Assembly (NCBI RefSeq): GCF_019703855.1
Contig: NZ_AP024086.1
Coordinates: forward strand, 558,001-622,000
Reading direction: 5' to 3'
Origin: Desulfomarina profundi
Lineage (GTDB): Bacteria > Desulfobacterota > Desulfobulbia > Desulfobulbales > Desulfocapsaceae
Length of the DNA: 64,000 nucleotides
Shown here: positions 35,564-45,308 of the stretch, in pieces
How the letters are laid out: every line of letters begins with the position of its first letter
Numbering within the stretch: the stretch's first letter is position 1
The notes under the pieces: generated by a model
Database searches by the model: none
The model's input: the letters and a program-made list of their open reading frames with translations, nothing else
What the model was told of the DNA's origin: nothing
Made by a program: the position numbers and the translations under genes

Positions 35564-35884
35564 ATGATTTTTAATGAAAAACTTCCCCTGCATACTCGCT
35601 TGGGGACGTATGCTACAGCGGCAATACTGATAGTCGTGTGTCTTCTGATGCTGCGTAACTGTGTTATTGCAGTTCGTTCAGGGGCGAAGACCAGTGAGGG
35701 CGAGATTGCACAATCGTATCAAATCGGATTTGAAGAAGGTTTGAAAGACCGACGGGACAGGGCCGGTCATTCGACAGTAAGCATTTCTAATCCACTTCTT
35801 CTTAAAATGTACAGGAAGGGATTTCGTGACGGGAGTGATTTGAAAAGAACTACTATGAAAAAGGAAAAAAATGAAAAAAAGTAA
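35564..35884 (+). CDS. Small membrane-anchored protein of the cytochrome operon
   Basis: 106 residues with one N-terminal hydrophobic helix (YATAAILIVVCLLMLRNCVI) and a charged soluble part ending KKEKNEKK. No family was recognised. It starts 46 bases after cytochrome b and overlaps the selenoprotein start by 14 bases, so all four genes are likely one transcript. Confidence 0.6.
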   Translation: MIFNEKLPLHTRLGTYATAAILIVVCLLMLRNCVIAVRSGAKTSEGEIAQSYQIGFEEGLKDRRDRAGHSTVSISNPLLLKMYRKGFRDGSDLKRTTMKKEKNEKK

Positions 35885-36644
35885 CCTGATAATCGTATGG
35901 GTTGTTTCTCTTCTCTGCTGTTTGGGGAAATCCCCCGGCATGGTATTTGCTTTTGAAGAAATTCCAACAATAGGGGCAGAGGCATTGAAGTATGAGCTTT
36001 ACCATGGACCTCCAATGGTTCTGGCCAATGCTTTAAGCCCAATTGAATTCAAAGACCTTACAATTAGGAGGTCTGTTAATATACCTTCAAGCAGAGTCGA
36101 AGGTAATCCTTTCCTGCCCAAAAATAAAGACACATTGATTGTGTTTTTCTGTAAAGGACCTGGCTGACTTAAGAGTCCGGAAGCTGCCAGGAAGGCAGTA
36201 AAACTAGGATATACTAATGTCAAGGAATATAAAGCAGGAATTCCCGACTGGATAAGAAGACGGTTCCCGGTAATTCGGACTGTGAATTATCCGAGAATAG
36301 ATATTCCTGTCATGTATCCTGAAGAAGTGTATAAAAAATTGGATAGTCTGGTAATACTTGATATAGGTGGTCCTGAATTGCATAAAATCGGTTCAATAAG
36401 TCAGGGCAGTGTCATTCATATCGCTTTGGATGATCTTGAGGATAAATATGAAGAGCTTCCAAAGGATAAACTTCTGGTCATTACTGATGTGGCAGGTAAG
36501 CAGGAGAATATCGCCGGTAGGTTTTTGACTATGAAGGGGTTTACAAAGCTTGCGGCAATGGGTGGAGGAGGTCGAGCCTGGTTCAAAATGATCAGAGTCA
36601 AAGAGATGATGCATCAGAAGAAAGAGCCGAGGAAGAAGGAATAG
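35871..36644 (+). CDS. Two-domain rhodanese-like selenoprotein with in-frame UGA at the active site
   Basis: 257 residues when UGA 36165-36167 is read as selenocysteine (residue 99). The frame is the same on both sides of the UGA, and the next stop is at 36642-36644. A signal peptide covers about residues 1-28. Domain 1 ends with LIVFFCKGPG-U-LKSPEAARKAVKLGY and YKAGIPDW, which is the rhodanese active-site loop with Sec where the catalytic Cys normally stands. Domain 2 (about 140-250) keeps the fold (LVILDIGGPE, LLVITDVAGKQENIAGRFL) but has no Cys and is probably inactive. A SECIS-type hairpin follows the UGA. It is the last gene of a cytochrome c/b operon, suggesting periplasmic persulfide or sulfane-sulfur chemistry tied to electron transfer. 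Confidence 0.88.
36184..36198 (+). promoter_or_regulatory. Predicted bacterial SECIS hairpin in the rhodanese gene
   Basis: CTGCC (36184-36188) pairs perfectly with GGCAG (36194-36198) around loop AGGAA, which begins 22 bases after the UGA and has G in its second position. Confidence 0.65.
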
Positions 36645-37010
36645 CTGGTTGCAATCAAAAAGAGATAGGAACTGTTCAGGGTAAGTGCAAGAAACAAAAA
36701 AAGTGAGGTATGTATAAGTCTGTTGATTGAATGGTTATCTTGAAAATTGCCTTTTTGCCCGATCTCTGCGTCACAGGAAAATGGAAAATGTTCGCATGTG
36801 TCTGATATTCTGCTGTTTTTTGGCCCCTTGTTCTTCGGGGTCTGTGCTTACCTGATCTCGAACGAGAATTCTAATTTTTCATGGCACCCTAAAGCATTTC
36901 TCTTGAACATTGTGTCAATTTTCAGGAGAAATGTTGCCTCAATCCCAAAATGCAGGTAAATGGAGAAAAAATCGATTCACCTGGAAAGGGGATTATTGAT
37001 AAATTCCGAA
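36645..37010. other. Intergenic region with dispersed repeats
   Basis: 366 bases without a gene, between convergent genes. It contains ACGAGAATTCTAATTTTTC (about 36862-36880), related to 53350-53368. It also contains TTGAACATTGTGTCAATTTT (about 36903-36922), related to 56016-56035. Confidence 0.55.
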
Positions 37011-37730
37011 TCAACTGTCATTGTTAATCCAATTTCTGTCAAACATGATTTTCGCAATGTAGATAAATGGCGTATCTGCAATGGCAACAAGCCACTTAAC
37101 CAGATAGGTGGTGGTTAGTATTTCAAGAAAGACATTTGTTTCGACCATACCCCAAAAAGCAATTGTAGTGAAAATAAGAGTGTCCAGCAGCTGGCTCAGC
37201 ATGGTTGAAGCGTTGTTTCTCAACCAGATGAATTTGGCAGCAGGGAAACGCTTTTTCCAGAAGTCATATGCCCAGACATCATGGAACTGAGCCACACCGT
37301 AAGCGATCAGTGAGCCCAGGGCAATCCGGGGAAGCAAACCGAAAATTCGGGTAAAACTGTCCTGGATGAAGTCAGCATCATTTGGTTTGAAGGCCAGGGC
37401 AATATGCATGATGATGACAGTTGAAAAAAGAGAGAAAAAACCAATGAGAACAGCTTTCCCGGCATCTCTTTTTTGATAGTTTTCTGAGAGTATGTCAGTT
37501 GCAAGAAAGGAAGAAGCATAGGTAATGTTGCCAAGTGTCACTCCGATAGAGAAAAGATCTACCATTTTCAGAACTTGGATATTTGCAAGAATTGTTGAGA
37601 TTGGTATCCAGATATAAAGACCTGTTTTCCCGAAACTTTTATAGGCAATCAGTATTGCGAGAAAATTTGCTGTGAGGAGTAATAACCAGAGGAGTTCGTT
37701 GGGATATCTTGTAAGATCTAAAGTAGCCAT
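37011..37730 (-). CDS. yhhQ: Queuosine precursor transporter (VUT/YhhQ family)
   Basis: 239 residues from ATG 37730; a TTG five codons earlier is possible. Six to seven hydrophobic helices are present. Family features include TLGNITYASSFLATDILSENYQK near helix 3, VAQFHDVWAYDFWKK and RNNASTMLSQLLDTLIFT. YhhQ imports queuine-pathway precursors (preQ0/preQ1) for tRNA modification. I did not see a convincing preQ1 riboswitch in the 150 bases upstream. Confidence 0.87.
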   Translation of the reverse strand: MATLDLTRYPNELLWLLLLTANFLAILIAYKSFGKTGLYIWIPISTILANIQVLKMVDLFSIGVTLGNITYASSFLATDILSENYQKRDAGKAVLIGFFSLFSTVIIMHIALAFKPNDADFIQDSFTRIFGLLPRIALGSLIAYGVAQFHDVWAYDFWKKRFPAAKFIWLRNNASTMLSQLLDTLIFTTIAFWGMVETNVFLEILTTTYLVKWLVAIADTPFIYIAKIMFDRNWINNDS

Positions 37731-37879
37731 ATCTTTTATTTTCAACTGAGGAAATGGCCACTGAAATATATTGAAATAATACGCAACTGCAGAGTGTCGG
37801 TTTTGGTGAGGCGGGTGGCCGTGACCGCCATGAACTTTGCTATTATGGCGCCGGATGATAGCAGATGTTCAATTCGTTA

Positions 37880-39358
37880 TCAAGACTCAATTCCAGTTTT
37901 TTTTATTTTGATGACAACCAGGGTGATGTCATCTTCCTGGGGAAGGGTGTCCCGAAAATGTGAGACTTCTTCAATTACCTTATCCCGGATTGTTTCTGCA
38001 GATCTGTGATCGTTGTTCATTATGATTTCTTCCAAACGATCCTGACCAAACATTTCATCTGACGGGTTTCGTGATTCTTTGATTCCATCGGTTCCTATAA
38101 GGATAATGTCGTTTTCCTGCAAACCACCTTGAGAGCTGTTTTTGTATTGAATTTGATCGTCAATTCCGAGAACAAGTCCCCGGTCGTTCAGATAATAAAA
38201 TTTTTTATCCGCAGATTTGTAATAAAGGGCCGGTTCGTGTCCTGCCCGTACCCAGGTAATCGAAGCATTTTTTCTGTCTATTTCAAGAAAGAACATGGAA
38301 GTAAATCGACCGGACCTGGCACAGTCTCTGGAAATATATGTATTTATAGCTGTGAGCAGGTCAGCTGGAGAGCTGTAAGTTTTTACTGCCGTATGAAGAA
38401 AAGCACGAACAGATATCATTAAGAGTGCTGCCCCTACTCCATGCCCACAGGCATCTGCCACTACAATACCAAACTTGTTTTCAGAGAGTTTAAAATAGTC
38501 GAAATAGTCTCCTCCGGTAGCATCACAATAGATACTAATGCCTGACAGCTGAAGGCCCTGAAAGTCCGGACTCTTATCTGGGAGCAGGTTTTGTTGCACC
38601 TCTTCGGCAAGTTTCATTTCACTGACGAGTTCAAAACGATGGCGCAGTCCATCAATCATGGTATTGGTATGTCCAGCGATAATACCGAATTCATCGTAGG
38701 TTGCCACGGGAACCTTCTGCCTGAGGTTTCCACCACTGACCTGCTCCAGCACTCTGGTTTGATTATTAAACAAGAGCTTCAGGTTTCTTGAGTAGGAAAC
38801 GATAAGGTTAAGCATCAACACCATCAGTACAGCCATCGTGAAAAAAATTTCATAGGCGACAGAGAGTTGCGCTTGATGAATGGAGGCTTCATCCTGAGAA
38901 ACTTTTGTCAGCCATACCACGTCTCGGGCAAGAAGTAGAATTATAACCAGTGAGATAAAAAAGGTTGATGATACTGCTACAAAAGTAAACTTCTTGGTCA
39001 TTGAAAAAAAATATTGCGGTATGGGGGAAGAAATATCTTTGTTCATCGCTTCTCTGATTACCTTTCTTTCCTGGAAAAGTGATGCGTCCAGTCCTATAAA
39101 AAAACCGACAATTATGCAGCCGATAATCAAGGATGTAAAGCTGTAGATTGGAAAACCGTAGACGAATCTGTTGTAGGAAAAAATAAGAATTCCAGCGAGG
39201 ATACATGTGCAGAATTCGATGAAAAAGGCTCTTCTTGCGCGAAGCATCGAAGTTTTATCAGACACAAATCGTTTGTACAATAGTGGTCTGATGGCCAGAA
39301 GGCCAAGAAACGTGATGGTTATGGTGGTCCCCAATGTCACGGGGGACAGGGTTGCCAT
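37880..39358 (-). CDS. Membrane SpoIIE/RsbU-type serine phosphatase with HAMP domain
   Basis: 492 residues. The N-terminal half has about five to six hydrophobic helices. A HAMP linker follows (VLEQVSGGNLRQKVPVATYDEFGIIA, seen in parts), then a PP2C-type phosphatase: ATGGDYFDYFKL and VVADACGHGVGAALLM carry the metal-binding Asp residues, with IGTDGIKESRNP and EDDITLVVI. These enzymes dephosphorylate STAS antagonists. The RsbW/STAS pair at 24.5-25.3 kb is a plausible but unproven target. Confidence 0.88.
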   Translation of the reverse strand: MATLSPVTLGTTITITFLGLLAIRPLLYKRFVSDKTSMLRARRAFFIEFCTCILAGILIFSYNRFVYGFPIYSFTSLIIGCIIVGFFIGLDASLFQERKVIREAMNKDISSPIPQYFFSMTKKFTFVAVSSTFFISLVIILLLARDVVWLTKVSQDEASIHQAQLSVAYEIFFTMAVLMVLMLNLIVSYSRNLKLLFNNQTRVLEQVSGGNLRQKVPVATYDEFGIIAGHTNTMIDGLRHRFELVSEMKLAEEVQQNLLPDKSPDFQGLQLSGISIYCDATGGDYFDYFKLSENKFGIVVADACGHGVGAALLMISVRAFLHTAVKTYSSPADLLTAINTYISRDCARSGRFTSMFFLEIDRKNASITWVRAGHEPALYYKSADKKFYYLNDRGLVLGIDDQIQYKNSSQGGLQENDIILIGTDGIKESRNPSDEMFGQDRLEEIIMNNDHRSAETIRDKVIEEVSHFRDTLPQEDDITLVVIKIKKTGIES

Positions 39359-39762
39359 GAAAGGTCAGACTTGTCCTCCATAATAGATGAGTGCCAACAC
39401 AGCAAAAGTATACTGGAATAGAAATCTCATAAAATATGAATATGTATTGAGCTGATTATGTTGGATAAGTCTGGTACGAATTTATTGGAAGTTTTTTAAA
39501 TCCTTCCATTTCTTTTTTTACTATACGGATTAACACCCCGTTTAACAAGTATCAATAACGACTTAAGGCCGTATTAAAGAATTGCTGTTTCATCCAATCT
39601 CGCTCGATGTTATCTGGATAAGAAAAATGTCTATCTGTATTGGAATGTTTTACTGATGATTATTTCAGCCAGCGAAATATTCGGTGATTTTTGTATATAG
39701 TTGTGGCATCCTGTGTACTACACTGTCGTGTTTGTCCTGATTGTTGCGAAAAGGGAGAAGGT
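39359..39762. other. Intergenic region of 404 bases
   Basis: AT-rich space between divergent phosphatase and kinase genes. No gene, repeat or hairpin could be supported. It probably carries both promoters. Confidence 0.4.
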
Positions 39763-40857
39763 ATGGGAGAAAGGTCATCAGTTCCGGCAGAAGTTGGAAG
39801 AGAATTGTTTTATTCGATACAGGATCCCCTGCTTGTTGTAACGCCAGAGGGAAAAATTGTTGAAGTTAATCCTGCTTTGCTTAAAGCGGCTCGCAAAACA
39901 AGAGAAGAAATTGTTGGGGAAGGTGTCTGCAAGATTATTCACGGAGGTCGCTGGCCACATATCAAATGTCCCCTGGAAGAATTTTTGCTGACGTGTTCTC
40001 CGAGGATTGAGGATACTCGTTTACCTGGGCTCAATGGGGAGTATTCGCTTAACGTGGTTCCTATTGAAGGTACTGTCCAGGAAGGCTCCCTGATTCTTCT
40101 TATTGCCAGAAAACTGACCAAAGATGAGGTTAGAAAAGTTGATTCAATCAGAACTGCCCAGCTTGCGGCTATAGGAGAACTTGCAGCAGGTGTTGCCCAT
40201 GAAGTAAACAATCCCATTAACGGAATTATTAATTTTGCACAGATTCTGCTTGATGACAATCCACAGGATTCTGAACAGGCCGAGATTTTAAGACGTATTG
40301 TTAATGAAGGAGAGAGAATAGCAACAATTATTTACAACTTGCTCTCGTTTGCTCGCGAAGATGGCAGCGATTTCGTTTCTGTTGATTTAAATGAAATTTT
40401 AAAAGAGAGTCTGTCTCTTGTTCAGCATCAGTTGAAGAAAGATGGTATCAAAATAGTTACTGAATGCTTTCAGCCTTCATGTCTAGTGTCCGGTAATTTT
40501 TTGCAGTTACAACAGGTTATACTGAATCTTATCAATAATAGCAGGTATGCCTTGAATGAACGGTATGTTAACGGAGCCGAGGATAAATGTATATACATTA
40601 CTTGCCAGCCGGTTGTTGTAGATGAAGAGAAATATATACGTCTTGTGGTAAAAGATCTGGGAACCGGGATTCCCCAGGGAATTCTGGACAAACTCTTTGA
40701 ACCATTTTTCACCAGCAAACCCGCTGGGAAAGGATCTGGATTGGGTCTCAGTATCAGTTATGGTATTGTGAAAAACCATAACGGCGTATTAAAGGTGGAT
40801 TCTGTTTTAAATCAATATACTGAAATGACGATTGAAATTCCAGCGTTGGAGGTATGA
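39763..40857 (+). CDS. Soluble PAS histidine kinase (NtrB-like)
   Basis: 364 residues, starting at ATG 39763 because AAGGGAGAAGG precedes it. A PAS domain (about 10-115) contains the unusual cysteines of ICKIIHGGRWPHIKCPLEEF. HisKA has GVAHEVNNPINGIINFAQ with the phospho-accepting His. The HATPase boxes are NLINNSRYAL, DLGTGIPQG and GSGLGLSISYG. There are no membrane helices, so it senses a cytosolic signal. The stop overlaps the next start (ATGA), pairing it with the sigma-54 regulator. Confidence 0.92.
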   Translation: MGERSSVPAEVGRELFYSIQDPLLVVTPEGKIVEVNPALLKAARKTREEIVGEGVCKIIHGGRWPHIKCPLEEFLLTCSPRIEDTRLPGLNGEYSLNVVPIEGTVQEGSLILLIARKLTKDEVRKVDSIRTAQLAAIGELAAGVAHEVNNPINGIINFAQILLDDNPQDSEQAEILRRIVNEGERIATIIYNLLSFAREDGSDFVSVDLNEILKESLSLVQHQLKKDGIKIVTECFQPSCLVSGNFLQLQQVILNLINNSRYALNERYVNGAEDKCIYITCQPVVVDEEKYIRLVVKDLGTGIPQGILDKLFEPFFTSKPAGKGSGLGLSISYGIVKNHNGVLKVDSVLNQYTEMTIEIPALEV

Positions 40858-42629
40858 TGTCAGGTGATCTTCAAGATATCCATATTCTAATTGTTGATGA
40901 TGAGGAGTCGATTCGTGTCACCTTTGAGATGTTTTTAAAGCGTGCTGGATATGGAAGGATTTCAACAGCTGCCACTATGGAAGAAGCGCTTCTTGCTATT
41001 AATGAAGAACGTTTTGACCTGATTATCAGTGATATTGTTCTCGAGGGGGCTAAAGGGACAGATCTTCTACGGCATATCCAGAAGACAGGTCTGCGATGCC
41101 CGGTAGTTATGATAACCGGTTTCCCCAACCTGGAAACCGCTGCTGATGCTGTGCGGTATGGAGCATTTGACTATATATCCAAACCGGTTAACAAAGAAAC
41201 ACTCCTGCGTTTTGTCCGTCAGGCTTTGAGTCACTGGCAACTTCAGAAGGAAAAAAAACTATTGCAGCAGGAGAATGAAAAATACAGAAGGTATCTTGAG
41301 GTGATTTTCAGCTCGGTCAGTGACGCTATAATCACTGTGGATGAACATACAAATATTGTTCAATTGAATAACACTGCAAGAGAGTGGCTGGGTAGCATGG
41401 AACCGGAGGGCGTGATTAATCTTGCCGGGTTGTCCGATGAAATAGGTAAAGCATGTCTTCATGATGCAACCAGGGTGATCAACCATGGCGAAACAGTCAA
41501 GGAACATCTGGTTGAGTGTGAAATGAAAGACGGTACGGTCCGCATGATCAGCTTAAATGCTGCACCACTTAAGGATTCTGTTGATGAATTTAATGGGGCT
41601 GTAATTGTCATGAGAGATATAACAATGGCACCGCCGACGACTGTTGGCCCGAAGCGAACGTCATTCAGGAAATTTATAGGCTCCAGCCAGGTAATGCAGG
41701 ATGTATATCAATTGATAGAAAATGTTGGCAGAGTAGATACAGCAGTCCTGATTACTGGCGAATCCGGAACGGGCAAGGAACTGGCAGCAGAGGCCCTTCA
41801 TGCTGAGAGTCTGAGAAAGAGCAAGCCATTGATAAAGGTTGATTGCGCAGCTATCCCGGAGGACCTTTTAGAGAGTGAACTTTTTGGCCATAGGAAAGGT
41901 GCATTTACCGGAGCGGATCGAGATCGTAAAGGTCGATTGTTCCATGCTGATGGAGGAACTCTTTTTCTTGATGAAATTGGCGATATCTCACCCAGAATGC
42001 AACTTCGTCTGCTGCGTTTCCTCCAGGAGCAGACTTTTACCCCCGTGGGGCAGGATATTTCCATTCAGGTGAATGTGAGAATTATTGCAGCAACAAATGT
42101 TAACCTGAAGGAAAAGGTGAGGGACGGTGGTTTTCGGGAGGATCTTTATTACAGGCTGAAAGTTGTGGAAATACTCCTGCCACCTCTTCGCGCAAGAAAA
42201 GGATGTGTGCCACTGCTTGTACATCATTTTCTTAGTGTGTACAGGGATAAGTTGAATAAGAATATATTCAGTATATCTGACCAGGCAATGGAGTTGCTTT
42301 GTAATTACCGCTGGCCTGGAAATGTAAGGGAGTTGAGGCATGTGATAGAGCGAGCATGTGTGCTGTGCAACGGAACCAGTATTCTTGTGGAAAATTTTCC
42401 AAAGGAGATTAAAAATGATGTCGGCAGGCTGGAGAATCGAGTTGATAGCGAGATACCAGAACGCAGGCAGAGGGCAACAGACATGATAAATACTGATATG
42501 TTTATCAGCGAAGAAGAACAGATTCTCTCGGCCCTGCAAAGTACCGGTGGCAATAAAACAAAAGCAGCTCAGTTGCTCAAGATTGATCGGAGCACTCTCT
42601 ATAGAAAGATGAAACGGTATGATCTGTGA
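40854..42629 (+). CDS. NtrC-family sigma-54-dependent response regulator
   Basis: 591 residues. A receiver domain (about 5-125; ILIVDDEESIR and the phospho-Asp in LIISDIVLEG) is followed by a PAS domain (about 150-260) and the AAA+ domain. The AAA+ domain carries GESGTGKELAAEALH, GAFTGADRDRKG and the sigma-54 contact loop GAFTGA. A C-terminal Fis-type helix-turn-helix follows (TKAAQLLKIDRSTLYRKM). The PAS between receiver and AAA+ is a less common addition. It is translationally coupled to the kinase before it. The dyad at 42673-42717 may be its binding site. Confidence 0.93.
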   Translation: MMSGDLQDIHILIVDDEESIRVTFEMFLKRAGYGRISTAATMEEALLAINEERFDLIISDIVLEGAKGTDLLRHIQKTGLRCPVVMITGFPNLETAADAVRYGAFDYISKPVNKETLLRFVRQALSHWQLQKEKKLLQQENEKYRRYLEVIFSSVSDAIITVDEHTNIVQLNNTAREWLGSMEPEGVINLAGLSDEIGKACLHDATRVINHGETVKEHLVECEMKDGTVRMISLNAAPLKDSVDEFNGAVIVMRDITMAPPTTVGPKRTSFRKFIGSSQVMQDVYQLIENVGRVDTAVLITGESGTGKELAAEALHAESLRKSKPLIKVDCAAIPEDLLESELFGHRKGAFTGADRDRKGRLFHADGGTLFLDEIGDISPRMQLRLLRFLQEQTFTPVGQDISIQVNVRIIAATNVNLKEKVRDGGFREDLYYRLKVVEILLPPLRARKGCVPLLVHHFLSVYRDKLNKNIFSISDQAMELLCNYRWPGNVRELRHVIERACVLCNGTSILVENFPKEIKNDVGRLENRVDSEIPERRQRATDMINTDMFISEEEQILSALQSTGGNKTKAAQLLKIDRSTLYRKMKRYDL

Positions 42630-42656
42630 TGTGCACCAAACGGTGTGTTGCATTAC

Positions 42657-42717
42657 TGTCGCATAAGTGTGGCACCTGTCGCATTCAGAGGTGGCTGCAC
42701 CATAAATGCGACAGGTG
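42657..42717. promoter_or_regulatory. Candidate enhancer: TGTCGCAT direct and inverted sites
   Basis: CACCTGTCGCATT (42673-42685) and its perfect reverse complement AATGCGACAGGTG (42705-42717) form a 13-bp dyad with 19 bases between arms. A further direct copy TGTCGCAT lies at 42657-42664. The position just after the sigma-54 activator and before a small membrane protein gene fits an upstream activator site. It could also fold as a hairpin in RNA. Confidence 0.45.
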
Positions 42718-42925
42718 TGTTGCTGTTGCTTGAAGCAATGTTTCTATATTTTCCTCTGTTACTCGTTCAGAATATATTTTTTTATATTGTTATTTAAGTA
42801 TGTTATGTTTTTTGTTTTTGGGGGGTGAGTTATTTTGTCTTTTGGCATGAAACGTGAAAGATAAATGACAATTCATGTGGAGTCACACAGTGGACGGAAG
42901 ACAATTTAACGATGAGGACAGAAAA

Positions 42926-43144
42926 ATGAAAGAAACCACTCGAACCCGACAGAAAAGTGAATTCAGGACAATTGAGAAGACTGGTGTAACTACAGAGATA
43001 TCAAAAGTCAGTGTTGTAATGGTTGGGATATTTGGTGTTGCTGTTGGTCTTTGGAGCCTCGCCTGTCTGGTTGGTGGTCTTGTTGCTGCAGGAGGTCCTT
43101 TCCAGTTGGCGGCAGGGTGGTTTAAGGCTGTGTCTGGAATCTGA
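42926..43144 (+). CDS. Small single-pass membrane protein
   Basis: 72 residues from ATG 42926 with GAGGACAG upstream. A charged N-terminus (KETTRTRQKSEF) precedes a long hydrophobic segment rich in Gly and Val (VVMVGIFGVAVGLWSLACLV), then GGLVAAGGPFQLAAGWFKAV. No family was recognised with confidence. It is a monocistronic unit ended by a strong terminator, downstream of the TGTCGCAT dyad, so it may be a target of the preceding two-component system. Confidence 0.65.
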   Translation: MKETTRTRQKSEFRTIEKTGVTTEISKVSVVMVGIFGVAVGLWSLACLVGGLVAAGGPFQLAAGWFKAVSGI

Positions 43145-43243
43145 AGATTATAATCTGATTGCCTGTGAAACTGAGTCTGGCAGTGATGCCGCGCATGTTC
43201 TGGTTAATCTGAATTTCGCACGTTTTTAAAAATTATTTTGAAA

Positions 43244-43278
43244 AGACCAAGGTTTTAAGAACCTCTGGTCTTTTTTTT
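43244..43278 (+). terminator. Rho-independent terminator
   Basis: AGACCA/TGGTCT and AGGTT/AACCT form a stem around TTAAG, followed by eight T. It ends the small membrane protein transcript. Confidence 0.9.
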
Positions 43279-43437
43279 GTGTTACAATGTAGTGGTGTGG
43301 AAATGTTTCATGTGGAGTGTCGCAAAGTAGATATGGAACACATGTGATTTACGGGAGATTTTTAATGTGTTGCAGACCATTGCCTGCCTCAAAATCAACC
43401 GTAGATAAAATCAGGGAAAAACTGTTCAGGGAAAGTC

Positions 43438-45305
43438 ATGGCAATTTTTGTGAGAAATTTGTTCCTGTTTTTTATTGTTGTTTTTGTCTGTTTTGTCGGA
43501 GGTTTTATTTTTTATCATGAGCACAGTCTTCCCGTTATAGGATACAGCCAGTTCTATCGTGATCTGCAGGGTCATGATGTGAAGGAGCTGACTTTTACAG
43601 GAAACCGGGCTGAGGTTGTTTTGCAATCCGGTTTTTCATATACTGTGAATGTCCCTGATGTCAAAAAAGTTACTGCATCACTTGATCCGCTTAACGTTAC
43701 AATAACGTATCAGCCGGACTATACTTCATTTTATTTTCAGGGAGCACTTTTTATTGCTGGTGTTTCACTGGCCATTGTTATTCTTTTATCTTTTTTTGCA
43801 CATAGAAGAGAAACCTCTGAGAGCAGATTTGCCAGTGATAAACTCATTAGACCACATAGAGGTGAGGATAGAATTACCTTTGATGATGTGGCAGGTGTGC
43901 CCGAGGCCAAAGAAGAGTTGCAAGAGGTGGTCTCCTTTTTGAAGAATCCGGATCAGTTCAGCAATATCGGTGCATTAATTCCGAAGGGACTCCTGCTGCA
44001 GGGGCCTCCGGGAACGGGAAAAACACTGCTTGCTAGGGCTATCGCGGGGGAAGCTGGAGTACCTTTTTACAGTTTCAGTGGTTCTGATTTTGTGGAAATG
44101 TTTGTGGGTGTAGGGGCTTCAAGAGTGAGGGATCTTTTCAGTGAGGCCAAGAAAAATGCGCCCTGTATAGTATTTATCGATGAAATTGACGCGGTTGGCA
44201 GCAGTAGAACAACTGTTTCCTCAGATGGTCAGGATGAAAGAGGGCAGACCCTGAATGCTCTCCTGGTGGAGATGGATGGTTTCAGTTCCACGGATAATAT
44301 TATTGTCCTGGCTTCCACCAACAGACCGGATATACTGGATGCGGCTTTAAGCCGACCCGGTCGGTTTGATCGCAGGATAACCCTCCTTCCCCCGGATCTT
44401 AAAGGCAGACAGAAGATCCTCGACGTTCATTGCCGGAAAGTGACACTGCGTGAAGAAGTCGATCTTGAGGAAATTGCCCAGATGACTTCTGGATTTACCG
44501 GTGCGGAACTGGCCAACCTGGTTAATGAAGCTGCGCTTCTGGCGGGAAGGGATGGTTGTGAGGCTATCGAGATTGAACACTTTGATCTTGCCAGGGACAG
44601 GATAATGCTCGGCGTGGAGAGAAAGGGTGTTATTCTGACAGAAAAAGATAAACAGATCCTCGCCTTTCATGAGGCGGGTCATGCCATTGTGGCAAAACTC
44701 CTGCCTGATTCCGATCCCGTTCATAAGATCACAATAATTCCCCGGGGGCGGGCTCTGGGCCAGACCCAGCAGCTCCCAATGGGCGACAGAACCGCTTACA
44801 GCAGGGACTATCTGAAAAACCGTATTGCAATCCTACTTGGAGGGCGTGCCGCTGAGAAGATTATTTTTAACAGCAGGACCACCAGGGCGGAAAATGATCT
44901 TCTCCAGGCTACCGAAATAGCAACAAACATGGTTTGCCGCTGGGGATGAGTGAAATACTCGGGCCCCAGGCTTATGGTGTGGGGGATAGCGGTTTTCTGG
45001 GAGATGAGATGACAAAAAGGCTGGTGATGAGTTCGGAAACGGCCAATCTCATTGATGGTGAAATCAAAGCTCTACTGGCGGAGTGTTACAGTCAGGCAGC
45101 GGCAGTTTTGAAAGAGGAGCGACTGTTTTTGAAAGCTCTTGCGGAAATTCTCCTTCAGGTGGAAACCATTGACAGCGAAGAATTTGAAATAATATATCAA
45201 TGCTCTCTGACCAAGAAGGCAAAGGCCAGGAGCATGTCTGAAGAAATATCGGAGTGCAGTGTCTGTCCTGCCAAAGGACACTGTCTTGAGGCAAAGGTGG
45301 CTTAG
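43438..45305 (+). CDS. ftsH: FtsH-like AAA+ membrane zinc protease (frameshifted), cysteine-rich tail
   Basis: Two N-terminal helices flank a periplasmic FtsH-ext region. The AAA+ domain has Walker [14 protein letters not shown], Walker [13 protein letters not shown], and [24 protein letters not shown] (seen in parts). The protease site is HEAGH, with the third ligand in [10 protein letters not shown]. The frame breaks at the G run 44942-44945; one added G gives [17 protein letters not shown], the family sequence. The C-terminus ends [15 protein letters not shown] with three Cys, which is not usual in FtsH. About 622 residues. It is followed 3 bases later by a membrane protein and then a NapC-type cytochrome, so it may be a dedicated paralogue rather than the housekeeping FtsH. 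Confidence 0.87.
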
Positions 45306-45308
45306 GGG

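Noticed and set aside
42720-42900. Sigma-54 promoter before the small membrane protein
   Set aside because: TTGGCATG near 42842 lacks the -12 GC at the right spacing. No good alternative was found.
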